Part shown: in pieces, positions 1 through 12,917 of the stretch
How positions within the stretch are numbered: position 1 is the stretch's first letter
Layout of the letters: each line of letters opens with the position of its first letter
NCBI GenBank assembly: GCA_021292105.1
Contig: CM037862.1
Location: 5,994,765-6,058,764, forward strand
Origin: Anadara kagoshimensis
Lineage: Eukaryota; Mollusca; Bivalvia; Arcoida; Arcidae
Reading direction: 5' to 3'
Length of the DNA: 64,000 nt
Position numbers and translations under genes: made by a program
Notes under the pieces: model-generated
What the model saw: only the letters and a program-made list of their open reading frames with translations
Database searches by the model: none
Told to the model about the DNA's origin: nothing

Positions 1-3000
1 GAAAGAATCCTGGCTGGGGCATAAAACCTCAATAAAATACATGTATACCAAGACCGATATGGTGAAAGAATCCTGGCTGGGGCATACAACCTCAATAAAA
101 TACATGTATACCAAGACCGAGATGGTGAAAGAATCCTGGCTGGGGCATAAAACCTCAATAAAATACATGTATACCAAGACCGATATGGTGAAAGAATCCT
201 GGCTGGGGCATACAACCTCAATAAAATACATGTATACCAAGACCGAGGTGGTGAAAGAATCCTGGCTGGGGCATAAATACCTCAATAAAATACATGTATA
301 CCAAGACAGAGATGGTGAAAGAATCCTGGCTGGGGCATACAACCTCAATATAATACATGTATACCAAGACCGAGATGGTGAAAGAATCCTGGCTGGGGCA
401 TAAAACCTCAATAAAATACATGTATACCAAGACCGATATGGTGAAAGAATCCTGGCTGGGGCATAAAACCTCAATAAAATACATGTATACCAAGACAGAG
501 ATGGTGAAAGAATCCTGGCTGGGGCATACAACCTCAATATAATACATGTATACCAAGACCGAGATGGTGAAAGAATCCTGGCTGGGGCATAAAACCTCAA
601 TAAAATACATGTATACCAAGACCGATATGGTGAAAGAATCCTGGCTGGGGCATAAAACCTCAATAAAATACATGTATACCAAGACCGAGATGGTGAAAGA
701 ATCCTGGCTGGGGCATAAAACCTCAATAAAATACATGTATACCAAGACCGAGATGGTGAAAGAATCCTGGCTGGGGCATAAAACCTCAATAAAATACATG
801 TATACCAAGACCGAGATGGTGAAAGAATCCTGGCTGGGGCATAAAACCTCAATAAAATACATGTATACCAAGACCGAGATGGTGAAAGAATCCTGGCTGG
901 GGCATAAAACCTCAATAAAATGCATGTATACCAAGACAGAGATGGTGAAAGAATCCTGGCTGGGGCATACAACCTCAATAAAATACATGTATACCAAGAC
1001 CGAGATGGTGAAAGAATCCTTGCTGGGGCATAAAACCTCAATAAAATACATGTATACCAAGACCGATATGGTGAAAGAATCCTGGCTGGGGCATACAACC
1101 TCAATAAAATACATGTATACCAAGACCGAGATGGTGAAAGAATCCTGGCTGGGGCATAAATACCTCAATAAAATACATGTACACCAAGACCGAGATGGTG
1201 AAAGAATCCTGGCTGGGGCATAAAACCTCAATAAAATACATGTATACCAAGACCGAGATGGTGAAAGAATCCTGGGGGGCATAAATACCTCAATAAAATA
1301 CATGTATACCAAGACCGAGATGGTGAAAGAATCCTGGCTGTGGCATAAAACCTCAATAAAATACATGTATACCAAGACAGAGATGGTGAAAGAATCCTGG
1401 CTGGGGCATACAACCTCAATAAAATACATGTATACCAAGACCGAGATGGTGAAAGAATCCTGGCTGGGCATAAAACCTCAATAAAATACATGTATACCAA
1501 GACCGATATGGTGAAAGAATCCTGGCTGGGGCATACAACCTCAATAAAATACATGTATACCAAGACCGAGATGGTGAAAGAATCCTGGCTGGGGCATAAA
1601 ACCTCAATAAAATACATGTATACCAAGACCGATATGGTGAAAGAATCCTGGCTGGGGCATAAAACCTCAATAAAATACATGTATACCAAGACCGATATGG
1701 TGAAAGAATCCTGGCTGGGGCATAAAACCTCAATAAAATACATGTATACCAAGACCGAGATGGTGAAAGAATCCTGGCTGGGGCATAAAACCTCAATAAA
1801 ATACATGTATACCAAGACCGAGATGGTGAAAGAATCCTGGCTGGGGCATAAATACCTCAATAAAATACATGTATACCAAGACCGATATGGTGAAAGAATC
1901 CTGGCTGGGGCATACAACCTCAATAAAATACATGTATACCAAGACCGAGATGGTGAAAGAATCCTGGCTGGGGCATAAAACCTCAATAAAATACATGTAT
2001 ACCAAGACCGAGATGGTGAAAGAATCCTGGCTGGGGCATAAAACCTCAATAAAATACATGTATACCAAGACCGAGATGGTGAAAGAATCCTGGCTGGGGC
2101 ATACAACCTCAATAAAATACATGTATACCAAGACCGAGGTGGTGAAAGAATCCTGGCTGGGGCATAAATACCTCAATAAAATACATGTATACCAAGACAG
2201 AGATGGTGAAAGAATCCTGGCTGGGGCATACAACCTCAATATAATACATGTATACCAAGACCGAGATGGTGAAAGAATCCTGGCTGGGGCATAAAACCTC
2301 AATAAAATACATGTATACCAAGACCGATATGGTGAAAGAATCCTGGCTGGGGCATAAAACCTCAATAAAATACATGTATACCAAGACAGAGATGGTGAAA
2401 GAATCCTGGCTGGGGCATACAACCTCAATATAATACATGTATACCAAGACCGAGATGGTGAAAGAATCCTGGCTGGGGCATAAAACCTCAATAAAATACA
2501 TGTATACCAAGACCGATATGGTGAAAGAATCCTGGCTGGGGCATAAAACCTCAATAAAATACATGTATACCAAGACCGAGATGGTGAAAGAATCCTGGCT
2601 GGGGCATAAAACCTCAATAAAATACATGTATACCAAGACCGAGATGGTGAAAGAATCCTGGCTGGGGCATAAAACCTCAATAAAATACATGTATACCAAG
2701 ACCGAGATGGTGAAAGAATCCTGGCTGGGGCATAAAACCTCAATAAAATACATGTATACCAAGACCGAGATGGTGAAAGAATCCTGGCTGGGGCATAAAA
2801 CCTCAATAAAATGCATGTATACCAAGACAGAGATGGTGAAAGAATCCTGGCTGGGGCATACAACCTCAATAAAATACATGTATACCAAGACCGAGATGGT
2901 GAAAGAATCCTTGCTGGGGCATAAAACCTCAATAAAATACATGTATACCAAGACCGATATGGTGAAAGAATCCTGGCTGGGGCATACAACCTCAATAAAA

Positions 3001-6000
3001 TACATGTATACCAAGACCGAGATGGTGAAAGAATCCTGGCTGGGGCATAAATACCTCAATAAAATACATGTACACCAAGACCGAGATGGTGAAAGAATCC
3101 TGGCTGGGGCATAAAACCTCAATAAAATACATGTATACCAAGACCGAGATGGTGAAAGAATCCTGGCTGGGGCATAAATACCTCAATAAAATACATGTAT
3201 ACCAAGACCGAGATGGTGAAAGAATCCTGGCTGTGGCATAAAACCTCAATAAAATACATGTACACCAAGACCGAGATGGTGAAAGAATCCTGGCTGGGGC
3301 ATAAAACCTCAATAAAATACATGTATACCAAGACCGAGATGGTGAAAGAATCCTGGCTGGGGCATAAATACCTCAATAAAATACATGTATACCAAGACCG
3401 ATATGGTGAAAGAATCCTGGCTGGGGCATACAACCTCAATAAAATACATGTATACCAAGACCGAGATGGTGAAAGAATCCTGGCTGGGGCATAAAACCTC
3501 AATAAAATACATGTATACCAAGACCGATATGGTGAAAGAATCCTGGCTGGGGCATAAAACCTCAATAAAATACATGTATACCAAGACCGAGATGGTGAAA
3601 GAATCCTGGCTGGGGCATAAAACCTCAATAAAATACATGTATACCAAGACCGAGATGGTGAAAGAATCCTGGCTGGGGCATAAAACCTCAATAAAATACA
3701 TGTATACCAAGACAGAGATGGTGAAAGAATCCTGGCTGGGGCATACAACCTCAATAAAATACATGTATACCAAGACCGAGATGGTGAAAGAATCCTGGCT
3801 GGGGCATAAAACCTCATAAAATACATGTATACCAAGACAGAGATGGTGAAAGAATCCTGGCTGGGGCATAAATACCTCAATAAAATACATGTATACCAAG
3901 ACCGAGATGGTGAAAGAATCCTGGCTGGGGCATAAAACCTCAATAAAATACATGTATACCAAGACCGAGATGGTGAAAGAATCCTGGCTGGGGCATAAAA
4001 CCTCAATAAAATGCATGTATACCAAGACAGAGATGGTGAAAGAATCCTGGCTGGGGCATACAACCTCAATAAAATACATGTATACCAAGACCGAGATGGT
4101 GAAAGAATCCTTGCTGGGGCATAAAACCTCAATAAAATACATGTATACCAAGACAGAGATGGTGAAAGAATCCTGGCTGGGGCATAAATACCTCAATAAA
4201 ATACATGTATACCAAGACAGAGATGGTGAAAGAATCCTGGCTGGGGCATAAATACCTCAATAAAATACATGTACACCAAGACCGAGATGGTGAAAGAATC
4301 CTGGCTGGGGCATAAAACCTCAATAAAATACATGTATACCAAGACCGAGATGGTGAAAGAATCCTGGCTGGGGCATAAATACCTCAATAAAATACATGTA
4401 TACCAAGACCGAGATGGTGAAAGAATCCTGGCTGTGGCATAAAACCTCAATAAAATACATGTACACCAAGACCGAGATGGTGAAAGAATCCTGGCTGGGG
4501 CATAAAACCTCAATAAAATACATGTATACCAAGACCGAGATGGTGAAAGAATCCTGGCTGGGGCATAAATACCTCAATAAAATACATGTATACCAAGACC
4601 GATATGGTGAAAGAATCCTGGCTGGGGCATACAACCTCAATAAAATACATGTATACCAAGACCGAGATGGTGAAAGAATCCTGGCTGGGGCATAAAACCT
4701 CAATAAAATACATGTATACCAAGACCGATATGGTGAAAGAATCCTGGCTGGGGCATAAAACCTCAATAAAATACATGTATACCAAGACCGAGATGGTGAA
4801 AGAATCCTGGCTGGGGCATAAAACCTCAATAAAATACATGTATACCAAGACCGAGATGGTGAAAGAATCCTGGCTGGGGCATAAATACCTCAATAAAATA
4901 CATGTATACCAAGACCGATATGGTGAAAGAATCCTGGCTGGGGCATACAACCTCAATAAAATACATGTATACCAAGACCGAGATGGTGAAAGAATCCTGG
5001 CTGGGGCATAAAACCTCAATAAAATACATGTATACCAAGACCGAGATGGTGAAAGAATCCTGGCTGTGGCATAAAACCTCAATAAAATACATGTATACCA
5101 AGACCGATATGGTGAAAGAATCCTGGCTGTGGCATAAATACCTCAATAAAATACATGTATACCAAGACCGATATGGTGAAAGAATCCTGGCTGTGGCATA
5201 AATACCTCAATAAAATACATGTATACCAAGACCGAGATGGTGAAAGAATCCTGGCTGGGGCATAAAACCTCAATAAAATACATGTATACCAAGACCGATA
5301 TGGTGAAAGAATCCTGGCTGGGGCATACAACCTCAATAAAATACATGTATACCAAGACCGAGATGGTGAAAGAATCCTGGCTGGGGCATAAAACCTCAAT
5401 AAAATACATGTATACCAAGACCGATATGGTGAAAGAATCCTGGCTGGGGCATACAACCTCAATAAAATACATGTATACCAAGACCGAGGTGGTGAAAGAA
5501 TCCTGGCTGGGGCATAAATACCTCAATAAAATACATGTATACCAAGACAGAGATGGTGAAAGAATCCTGGCTGGGGCATACAACCTCAATATAATACATG
5601 TATACCAAGACCGAGATGGTGAAAGAATCCTGGCTGGGGCATAAAACCTCAATAAAATACATGTATACCAAGACCGATATGGTGAAAGAATCCTGGCTGG
5701 GGCATAAAACCTCAATAAAATACATGTATACCAAGACAGAGATGGTGAAAGAATCCTGGCTGGGGCATACAACCTCAATATAATACATGTATACCAAGAC
5801 CGAGATGGTGAAAGAATCCTGGCTGGGGCATAAAACCTCAATAAAATACATGTATACCAAGACCGATATGGTGAAAGAATCCTGGCTGGGGCATAAAACC
5901 TCAATAAAATACATGTATACCAAGACCGAGATGGTGAAAGAATCCTGGCTGGGGCATAAAACCTCAATAAAATACATGTATACCAAGACCGAGATGGTGA

Positions 6001-8568
6001 AAGAATCCTGGCTGGGGCATAAAACCTCAATAAAATATGTATACCAAGACCGAGATGGTGAAAGAATCCTGGCTGGGGCATAAAACCTCAATAAAATACA
6101 TGTATACCAAGACAGAGATGGTGAAAGAATCCTGGCTGGGGCATACAACCTCAATAAAATACATGTATACCAAGACAGAGATGGTGAAAGAATCCTGGCT
6201 GGGGCATAAAACCTCAATAAAATACATGTATACCAAGACAGAGATGGTGAAAGAATCCTGGCTGGGGCATAAATACCTCAATAAAATACATGTATACCAA
6301 GACCGAGATGGTGAAAGAATCCTGGCTGGGGCATAAAACCTCAATAAAATACATGTATACCAAGACCGAGATGGTGAAAGAATCCTGGCTGGGGCATAAA
6401 ACCTCAATAAAATGCATGTATACCAAGACAGAGATGGTGAAAGAATCCTGGCTGGGGCATACAACCTCAATAAAATACATGTATACCAAGACCGAGATGG
6501 TGAAAGAATCCTTGCTGGGCATAAAACCTCAATAAAATACATGTATACCAAGACAGAGATGGTGAAAGAATCCTGGCTGGGGCATAAATACCTCAATAAA
6601 TACATGTATACCAAGACAGAGATGGTGAAAGAATCCTGGCTGGGGCATAAATACCTCAATAAAATACATGTACACCAAGACCGAGATGGTGAAAGAATCC
6701 TGGCTGGGGCATAAAACCTCAATAAAATACATGTATACCAAGACCGAGATGGTGAAAGAATCCTGGCTGGGGCATAAATACCTCAATAAAATACATGTAT
6801 ACCAAGACCGAGATGGTGAAAGAATCCTGGCTGTGGCATAAAACCTCAATAAAATACATGTACACCAAGACCGAGATGGTGAAAGAATCCTGGCTGGGGC
6901 ATAAAACCTCAATAAAATACATGTATACCAAGACCGATATGGTGAAAGAATCCTGGCTGGGGCATAAATACCTCAATAAAATACATGTATACCAAGACCG
7001 AGATGGTGAAAGAATCCTGGCTGGGGCATAAATACCTCAATAAAATACATGTATACCAAGACCGAGATGGTGAAAGAATCCTGGCTGGGGCATAAAACCT
7101 CAATAAAATACATGTATACCAAGACCGAGATGGTGAAAGAATCCTGGCTGGGGCATAAAACCTCAATAAAATACATGTATACCAAGACCGATATGGTGAA
7201 AGAATCCTGGCTGGGCATAAATACCTCAATAAAATACATGTATACCAAGACCTAGATGGTGAAAGAATCCTGGCTGGGGCATACAACCTCAATAAAATAC
7301 ATGTATACCAAGACCGAGATGGTGAAAGAATCCTGGCTGGGGCATAAAACCTCAATAAAATACATGTATACCAAGACAGAGATGGTGAAAGAATCCTGGC
7401 TGGGGCATACAACCTCAATAAAATACATGTATACCAAGACCGAGATGGTGAAAGAATCCTGGCTGGGGCATAAAACCTCAATAAAATACATGTATACCAA
7501 GACAGAGATGGTGAAAGAATCCTGGCTGGGCATAAAACCTCAATAAAATACATGTATACCAAGACCGATATGGTGAAAGAATCCTGGCTGGGGCATAAAT
7601 ACCTCAATAAAATACATGTATACCAAGACCGATATGGTGAAAGAATCCTGGCTGGGGCATAAATACCTCAATAAAATACATGTATACCAAGACCGATATG
7701 GTGAAAGAATCCTGGCTGGGGCATAAATACCTCAATAAAATACATGTATACCAAGACCGAGATGGTGAAAGAATCCTGGCTGGGGCATAAATACCTCAAT
7801 AAAATACATGTATACCAAGACAGAGATGGTGAAAGAATCCTGGCTGGGGCATAAATACCTCAATAAAATACATGTATACCAAGACCGATATGGTGAAAGA
7901 ATCCTGGCTGGGGCATAAATACCTCAATAAAATACATGTACACCAAGACCGAGATGGTGAAAGAATCCTGGCTGGGGCATAAAACCTCAATAAAATACAT
8001 GTATACCAAGACTGAGATGGTGAAAGAATCCTGGCTGGGGCATAAATACCTCAATAAAATACATGTACACCAAGACCGAGATGGTGAAAGAATCCTGGCT
8101 GGGGCATAAAACCTCAATAAAATACATGTATACCAAGACTGAGATGGTGAAAGAATCTTGGCTGGGGCATAAATACCTCAATAAAATACATGTACACCAA
8201 GACCGAGATGGTGAAAGAATCCTGGCTGGGGCATAAATACCTCAATAAAATACATGTATACCAAGACCGAGATGGTGAAAGAATCCTGGCTGGGGCATAA
8301 ATACCTCAATAAAATACATGTATACCAAGACCGAGATGGTGAAAGAATCCTGGCTGGGGCATAAAACCTCAATAAAATACATGTACACCAAGACAGAGAT
8401 GGTGAAAGAATCCTGGCTGGGGCATACAACCTCAATAAAATACATGTACACCAAGACCGAGATGGTGAAAGAATCCTGGCTGGGGCATAAATACCTCAAT
8501 AAAATACATGTATACCAAGACCGAGATGGTGAAAGAATCCTGGCTGGGGCATAAATACCTCAATAAAA
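1..8568. repeat. 63/64-bp minisatellite array, about 136 units, with higher-order duplications
   Basis: The unit reads roughly GTGAAAGAATCCTGGCTGGG, then a GCATAAAACCTC, GCATACAACCTC or GCATAAATACCTC block, then AATAAAATACATGTATACC and AAGACCGAGATG. The first two block types give 63-bp units and the third gives 64 bp. Because 63 is a multiple of three, long ORFs open in several frames on both strands; these are period artefacts and not genes. Marker variants show block duplications: the rare GAGGTGG unit recurs at about 245, 2136 and 5486 (shifts of 1891 and 3350 bp), and the block at 3195 recurs at 4396 (shift 1201). Every unit carries an AATAAA hexamer on the plus strand. The array runs off the left edge of the window, so its true length is unknown. 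Confidence 0.98.
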
Positions 8569-9080
8569 CAATTTCAAAATTTTAAAATTTTTATAAATAT
8601 TGTTCAATAATTTAGGATAGACCTTGATGAATCTTCAGTGTTATCACAAGATTTAAAAATCAACACTTTTGTTACTAGTATTTAGTTTTGCATTTATAGA
8701 TTAAAATATTTTTTTAGCACTTATATATTAAAGTCTATGTCAAAAATACTTACTAATATCTGTCCACCTAGGACCCCTATCAGCAAGGATTAACTGAGGC
8801 TTTGTTAGCCAACCGACTCAGGATCATGGCTTTTTAAAATGATTACATTTCCAAGTATTGCATTTACTTATCTATTTGACGTAAACACGGAAATTTTATT
8901 TATAGATTTTCTATATCAATAAGGAGGAAGTTTTTCTTCTGTACGAATACACGCGTGTTTATTGATCATTCTTATTCTATAAACTGTAGTGTTTTGGAAG
9001 TTTCCATACATAGGTTTATATATCGGGTAAATGTTACAGGCTATAGATCTACTGCAATATGGGAAATAATTTATTCCGAG
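8569..9080. other. AT-rich single-copy-looking spacer
   Basis: Right flank of the 63-bp array. I see no coding sequence, RNA gene or recognisable repeat here. Confidence 0.5.
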
Positions 9081-9090
9081 AAAGTTTTGT

Positions 9091-9411
9091 TGATTTATCA
9101 AAACAAGCATACCAATCTATGTCCAAGTCACAATCACAAAGCAAAGTAAAATCATTAAATGAAATACACGAACTTTCACCAGGAACGTAAGCCCGGCTGC
9201 TCCGGAAGGTTAATCACTTCCCGCTACTCACATCAAACAAACATACTAATTTATATCCAAGTCACAATCCCAAAGCAAAGTAAATCATTATATGAAACAC
9301 GCAAATTTTCACCAGGAACGCAAGGCCGGCTGTCCCTAAAGGGTAAGGCACCTCCTGCTGGTTACACCCATTACACCCGCCACGGTCATTCCGAGAAAGT
9401 TTGGTTGATTC
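9091..9411 (-). mobile_element. Two adjacent Penelope-like 3'-tail fragments
   Basis: Two diverged copies of the dispersed tail family, starting near 9098 and 9229. Each begins with a plus-strand A-rich edge followed by AACATACTAATTTATATCC-like sequence and AAAGCAAAGTAAA, then runs into CACCAGGAACG and a CACCTCC block. An identical motif, ATTCCGAGAAAGTTT, flanks the pair at about 9073 and 9388, suggesting a local duplication. The sense strand of the parent element is minus; see the reverse-transcriptase pseudogene at 36718-37745. Confidence 0.6.
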
Positions 9412-9449
9412 ATATTAATGCTAACAGCCTATTACAATTACGATCATTC

Positions 9450-9506
9450 ACTCTCTCTCTGTGTGTGTGTGTGTGTGTGAGGGTGTGTGTGTGTGTGTGT
9501 GTGTGT
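9450..9506. repeat. (CT)n/(GT)n microsatellite
   Basis: A short CT run followed by an interrupted GT run. Confidence 0.95.
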
Positions 9507-9599
9507 TCAACCTTATGACCTGACATCATTTTAATGATATAATTGTTTTTTTAATAAATATAATCTAGTAAGTTCTGCTTATCGAGGGTTCTGTTCGAG

Positions 9600-9760
9600 A
9601 AATCTAAAACACTCACTTACGGATTACACCGCCTCTTATCACCAATGTTCGGTTTCCGCTCGGGCCGATCCTAATGTGAGGACGTTTGTAAGTTCGCTTG
9701 CCGAAGGTTGGTTGTTTTCTCCGGGCACCCCGGTTCCTTCCATCATCCAAGATCAAATGA
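9600..9760 (-). repeat. Possible SINE-tail fragment
   Basis: On the minus strand this carries GGTGCCCGGAGAAAAC next to an ACCGG motif. That is the same GGAGTACC/GGAGAAAAC signature seen near 46740 and 16790. Without a head it can only be called a probable old SINE fragment. Confidence 0.35.
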
Positions 9761-10297
9761 AATTGAAAATAACTTAATTGGTACTTAAAACACCATGACA
9801 CCACTCCATTCATGCTCGCATTTTGACTAAGACAATGGATGGTCAGCAAGACTTCAGTAATAGGTAGTACATGTTTTCGAAATCATGTTTTATGTAACAT
9901 TTCACTTATATTAACTTTACAATACTGAATTTGACTTTCAAGATTTGACATAAAATACCCGCTATCGAAATTGGTAACATTATTAGTGTAAAACGTTGTC
10001 ATGATCTTATTTGGACAAACAATAACATAACCATCGTCATTTCCATAGGAACAGGATATTCATTTTATTTGGATTTCGTTGGGCACAGTCTTAAGGTACT
10101 TCAAACAGTCAAGTTGATACTGTTTTATCTCCATGTTCATTGCCAGTCCAAAGTTGTGAATCATTTATCTCGGAATGTCTTAATACTGTCCTCGTTTGTC
10201 CCAGTGCGCATGCCGATAAGAGAGCCACTGTATTTCAGTTGCTTTGGCTATTTTCATGAACAGGTTGTTTTGCATTGTAATTTTCCAGCGCATTGGT

Positions 10298-10550
10298 AAC
10301 TACCGCAGTAGCTTAGTTGGAAGAGTGCTCGCTCCGTAATTGGGAGGTCGTTGTTTCGAACCCCGACCGGGTCTGACCCAGGACTTGAAAGTGGGAAGTG
10401 ACCGTTCTTTTGCCAATCATTCGGCATTACGAAATGATTAAGGTTCTTTCGAACGGGAACTTAAACTAAACGAGGTCACGTGTAACGATAAGCTTGACAT
10501 GCTGTACATTGCCATCAGCGCACTACACAGGCAAAATTCTGCAACCTCAC
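10298..10550 (+). mobile_element. tRNA-derived SINE, copy 1
   Basis: The head resembles a tRNA with Pol III boxes: box A-like GTAGCTTAGTTGGAAGAG at about 10308 and box B-like GTTTCGAACCCCG at about 10352. The body runs through GACCCAGGACTTGAAAG, TTCGGCATTACGAAATG and GGTTCTTTCGAACG. It shares its order of motifs with the copy at 11600-11850, so this is a family and not a lone tRNA gene. The architecture recalls the metazoan SINEs described from bivalves (MetaSINE-type). That assignment is inference. Confidence 0.8.
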
Positions 10551-11255
10551 AACTCTAGAGCAAGGTAAAACAAACACACCAATCCATGTCCAAATCACAA
10601 CACCAGAGCAAGTAGAAACAAACATACCAATCCATGTCTAAATCACAACCCCTGAGCAAGGTTAAACAAACACACCAATCCATGTCCAAATCACAGTTCC
10701 AGAGCAAGCTAAAACAATACACACCAATCCATGTCCAAATCACAGTCCCAGAGCAAGCTAAAACAATACACACCAATCTATGTCCAAATTACAATCCCAG
10801 AGCAAGGTAAAACAAACACACCAATATATGCCCAAATAACAATCCTAGAGCAAGGTAAAACAAACACACCAATCTATGCCCAAATTACAATCCCAGAGCA
10901 AGGTAAAACAAACACACCAATCTATGCCCAAATTACAATCCCAGAGCAAGGTAAAACAAACACACCAATCTATGCCCAAATTACAATCCTGGAGTAAGGT
11001 AAAACAAACACACCAATCCATGTCCAAATCACAACCCCAGAGCAAGGTAAAACAAACACACCAACCCATGTCCAAATTACAATCCCAGAGTAAAGTAAAA
11101 CAAACACACCAATCCATGTCCAAATTACAACCTCAGAGCAAGGTAAAACAAACATACATTCCAATCCATGTCCAAATTACAACCCCAGAGCAAGGTAAAA
11201 CAAACATATCAATCAATGTCCAAATCACAATCCCAGAGCAAGGTAAAGGCTTTGG
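10551..11255. repeat. 48-bp minisatellite seeded from a Penelope-like tail
   Basis: About 14 copies of a 48-bp unit containing ACACCAATCCATGTCCAAAT, CACAATCCCAGAGCAAGG and TAAAACAA. The unit matches the terminal part of the dispersed tail (AACATACTAATCCATGTCCG, AATCACAATCCAGAAGCAAA, GTAAAA), and the array continues directly into the rest of that tail at 11256. Reading frames through it (16-residue period) are artefacts. Confidence 0.95.
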
Positions 11256-11384
11256 CATTATCAAATTAAACACGTGAACTGGTACCATGGAAGTGAGGCC
11301 GGGTGCACCGGAAGGGTAAGCACCTCCTGTTTAGCAAACCACGCGTGTAATCAATATTGAGATAGAACGTTTTGAGGTCAAATC
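11256..11384 (-). mobile_element. Penelope-like tail body attached to the 48-bp array
   Basis: Contains GTGAACTGG, AAGTGAGGCCGGGTGCACCG, GAAGGGTAAGCACCTCCTGT and a CGTGTGTAATCAA block in the same order as the other tail copies. Confidence 0.75.
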
Positions 11385-11596
11385 AAAAACAAACATACTA
11401 ATTCATATCCGAATCACAATACAGAAGCAAAGTAAAAACTTTGGAACTGACAAGTTAGGTTATATACGTGAACTTCCACCAGGGAAGTGAGGCTGGGTGC
11501 TCCATAAGGGAAAGCATCTCCTGTTTAGCTAGCTATAGCTACACCCGCCACGTGTGTAATCAAAATTGTGTGAAAGGAACATGGAACTATGAGAGA
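11385..11596 (-). mobile_element. Penelope-like 3'-tail fragment
   Basis: Starts at the shared edge (CAAAAACAAACATACTAATT) and runs through the GTGAGGCTGGGTGCTCC and CGTGTGTAATCAAAATTGTG blocks, ending near GGAACATGGAACTATGAGA. The SINE at 11600 follows immediately. Confidence 0.8.
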
Positions 11597-11599
11597 TAG

Positions 11600-11850
11600 C
11601 ACCACTACAGTAGCTCAGTCTGTAGAGTGTTTGCTCCGAATGTGGGATGTTGTGTGTTGGAACCGCTGCTAGTCTGACCAAGACTTGAAACCGTTGGTAA
11701 CTGTTCTTTCACCAAGCACTCGGCATTAGAAATGTCACGAGGTCCTTCGAAAGCGACCTTAAAAACCGATGCCACGACATTGCACGTTAAAGAACCATTC
11801 CTACACAGTGCCTTAAGCGCAAAGATTAAAAAATTCTCCCACTTCACCAA
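11600..11850 (+). mobile_element. tRNA-derived SINE, copy 2
   Basis: The tRNA-like head (CAGTAGCTCAGTCTGTAGAG) is followed by TCTGACCAAGACTTGAAAC, then CTCGGCATTAGAAATG, AGGTCCTTCGAAAGCGACC and ACATTGCACGTTAAAGAACC. It is parallel to copy 1 but keeps the 3' part better. The conserved central block supports membership of a broad SINE superfamily. Confidence 0.8.
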
Positions 11851-12281
11851 TAGCTGTTGACTTTACGATATAACTGAAATATTCTTGATTAGGGCGTAAA
11901 ACGCCATTGATTTAATCAATCTAGATAGCAGCGCTTTCCAAAGAAAATCGTGAGTAGTGAAAGTTATACATAAATACTCCCATGGGATCCAGGAAATAAG
12001 TTATTATGTATAAAGTACTTTGTCCGAAATTCCACTGTGTGAACAAGGAAATGCATTCTTACATCCAATTGACGTTAGGAAATAATTCGTCTAATTCATG
12101 AATACTAGTTTGAATCGCCCAAAGCACGAATATAAAATATAAAATAATCACAAAATTGTTACATAGATTATACAAACTAACGCCAACAACATATAAAAGA
12201 GAGATAGAGAGTGTTCAATAACAGGTGAACGAACATCTCCCATCAAAATTGGTTAGATGGTGGTATAGGTAAACAACATTG
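11851..12281. other. Unassigned AT-rich spacer
   Basis: No gene or clear repeat seen. Confidence 0.4.
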
Positions 12282-12466
12282 ACCTGTCCGCTTGACCTTT
12301 GATTTAAATTTTCTTTATGGGCGAGTAAATTTAAGTAATATATATGATGTTAACATTCATCATGCGTAATGTGTATATGCGAATCCTAACACTACCCATA
12401 TATTGGATGGATCATCCTATATGAATATTCCCAAGGAAAGGTCAAGCCGACAGGCCAACCTTGCCT
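12282..12466. mobile_element. MITE family A, copy 1
   Basis: Inverted ends: ATTGACCTGTCCGCTTGACC at the left and AAGGTCAAGCCGACAGGCCA at the right, with about 185 bp between outer edges and no coding capacity. The same ends bound the element at 15410-15614. Superfamily is undetermined because I cannot fix a target-site duplication. Confidence 0.75.
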
Positions 12467-12914
12467 ATACATATACAGTGTAATGATTGTTTATTTTTTA
12501 AATAATTGAATACTGTAGTATATCTTTATGCAGCGCAAATTGTGAGTTGCATAAACATTTATTCAGCGAATTTGATAAATTCAATATCATAAATTTACAT
12601 TTATGATGTTTGATTCTATTAAACCCTGTTTGAGAATAATTACAAACTGGGCGTGGTTAAAGTCACTTTTAAATTTTGATTGGTCAATTTGGATATAAAT
12701 GACGTCAGTTTTGACATGTTATTTTGTATAACATTGCAGTTTTGCCGGAACTACCTTCGGTGTTTAGATTTAATGTTGACAATGGGAAAATAATGTAGGT
12801 CAACTCTCGGGAGATAATGGGTAAAATCGTTTAAAAATAAAATAGAAAAAAATGAATGAGTAATTTTTTTTATTTATTAAAAATATTTAAAAATAATATA
12901 AAATAAAAAATTCA
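12467..12914. other. AT-rich spacer 5' of the recombinase remnant
   Basis: Contains a GACGTCA site at about 12702 and low-complexity A/T runs near 12830-12910. No open frame is visible. It may include decayed sequence of the Crypton-like element. Confidence 0.35.
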
Positions 12915-12917
12915 AAG

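Noticed and set aside
41-8554. Many long ORFs with 21-residue repeats on both strands
   Set aside because: The 63-bp period is a multiple of three, so stop-free frames persist on both strands. The 64-bp units break every frame. No start context or unique coding flank.
1-8568. Possible CRISPR-like or regular spaced array
   Set aside because: Units are contiguous with no unique spacers, and the context is an animal genome.
10300-10375. Stand-alone tRNA gene
   Set aside because: The tRNA-like head is followed by a conserved SINE body shared with 11600-11850, and the fold is not clean.
10731-11277. ORFs with a 16-residue repeat as a repeat protein
   Set aside because: 48-bp period artefact of a retroelement-derived minisatellite, open on both strands.
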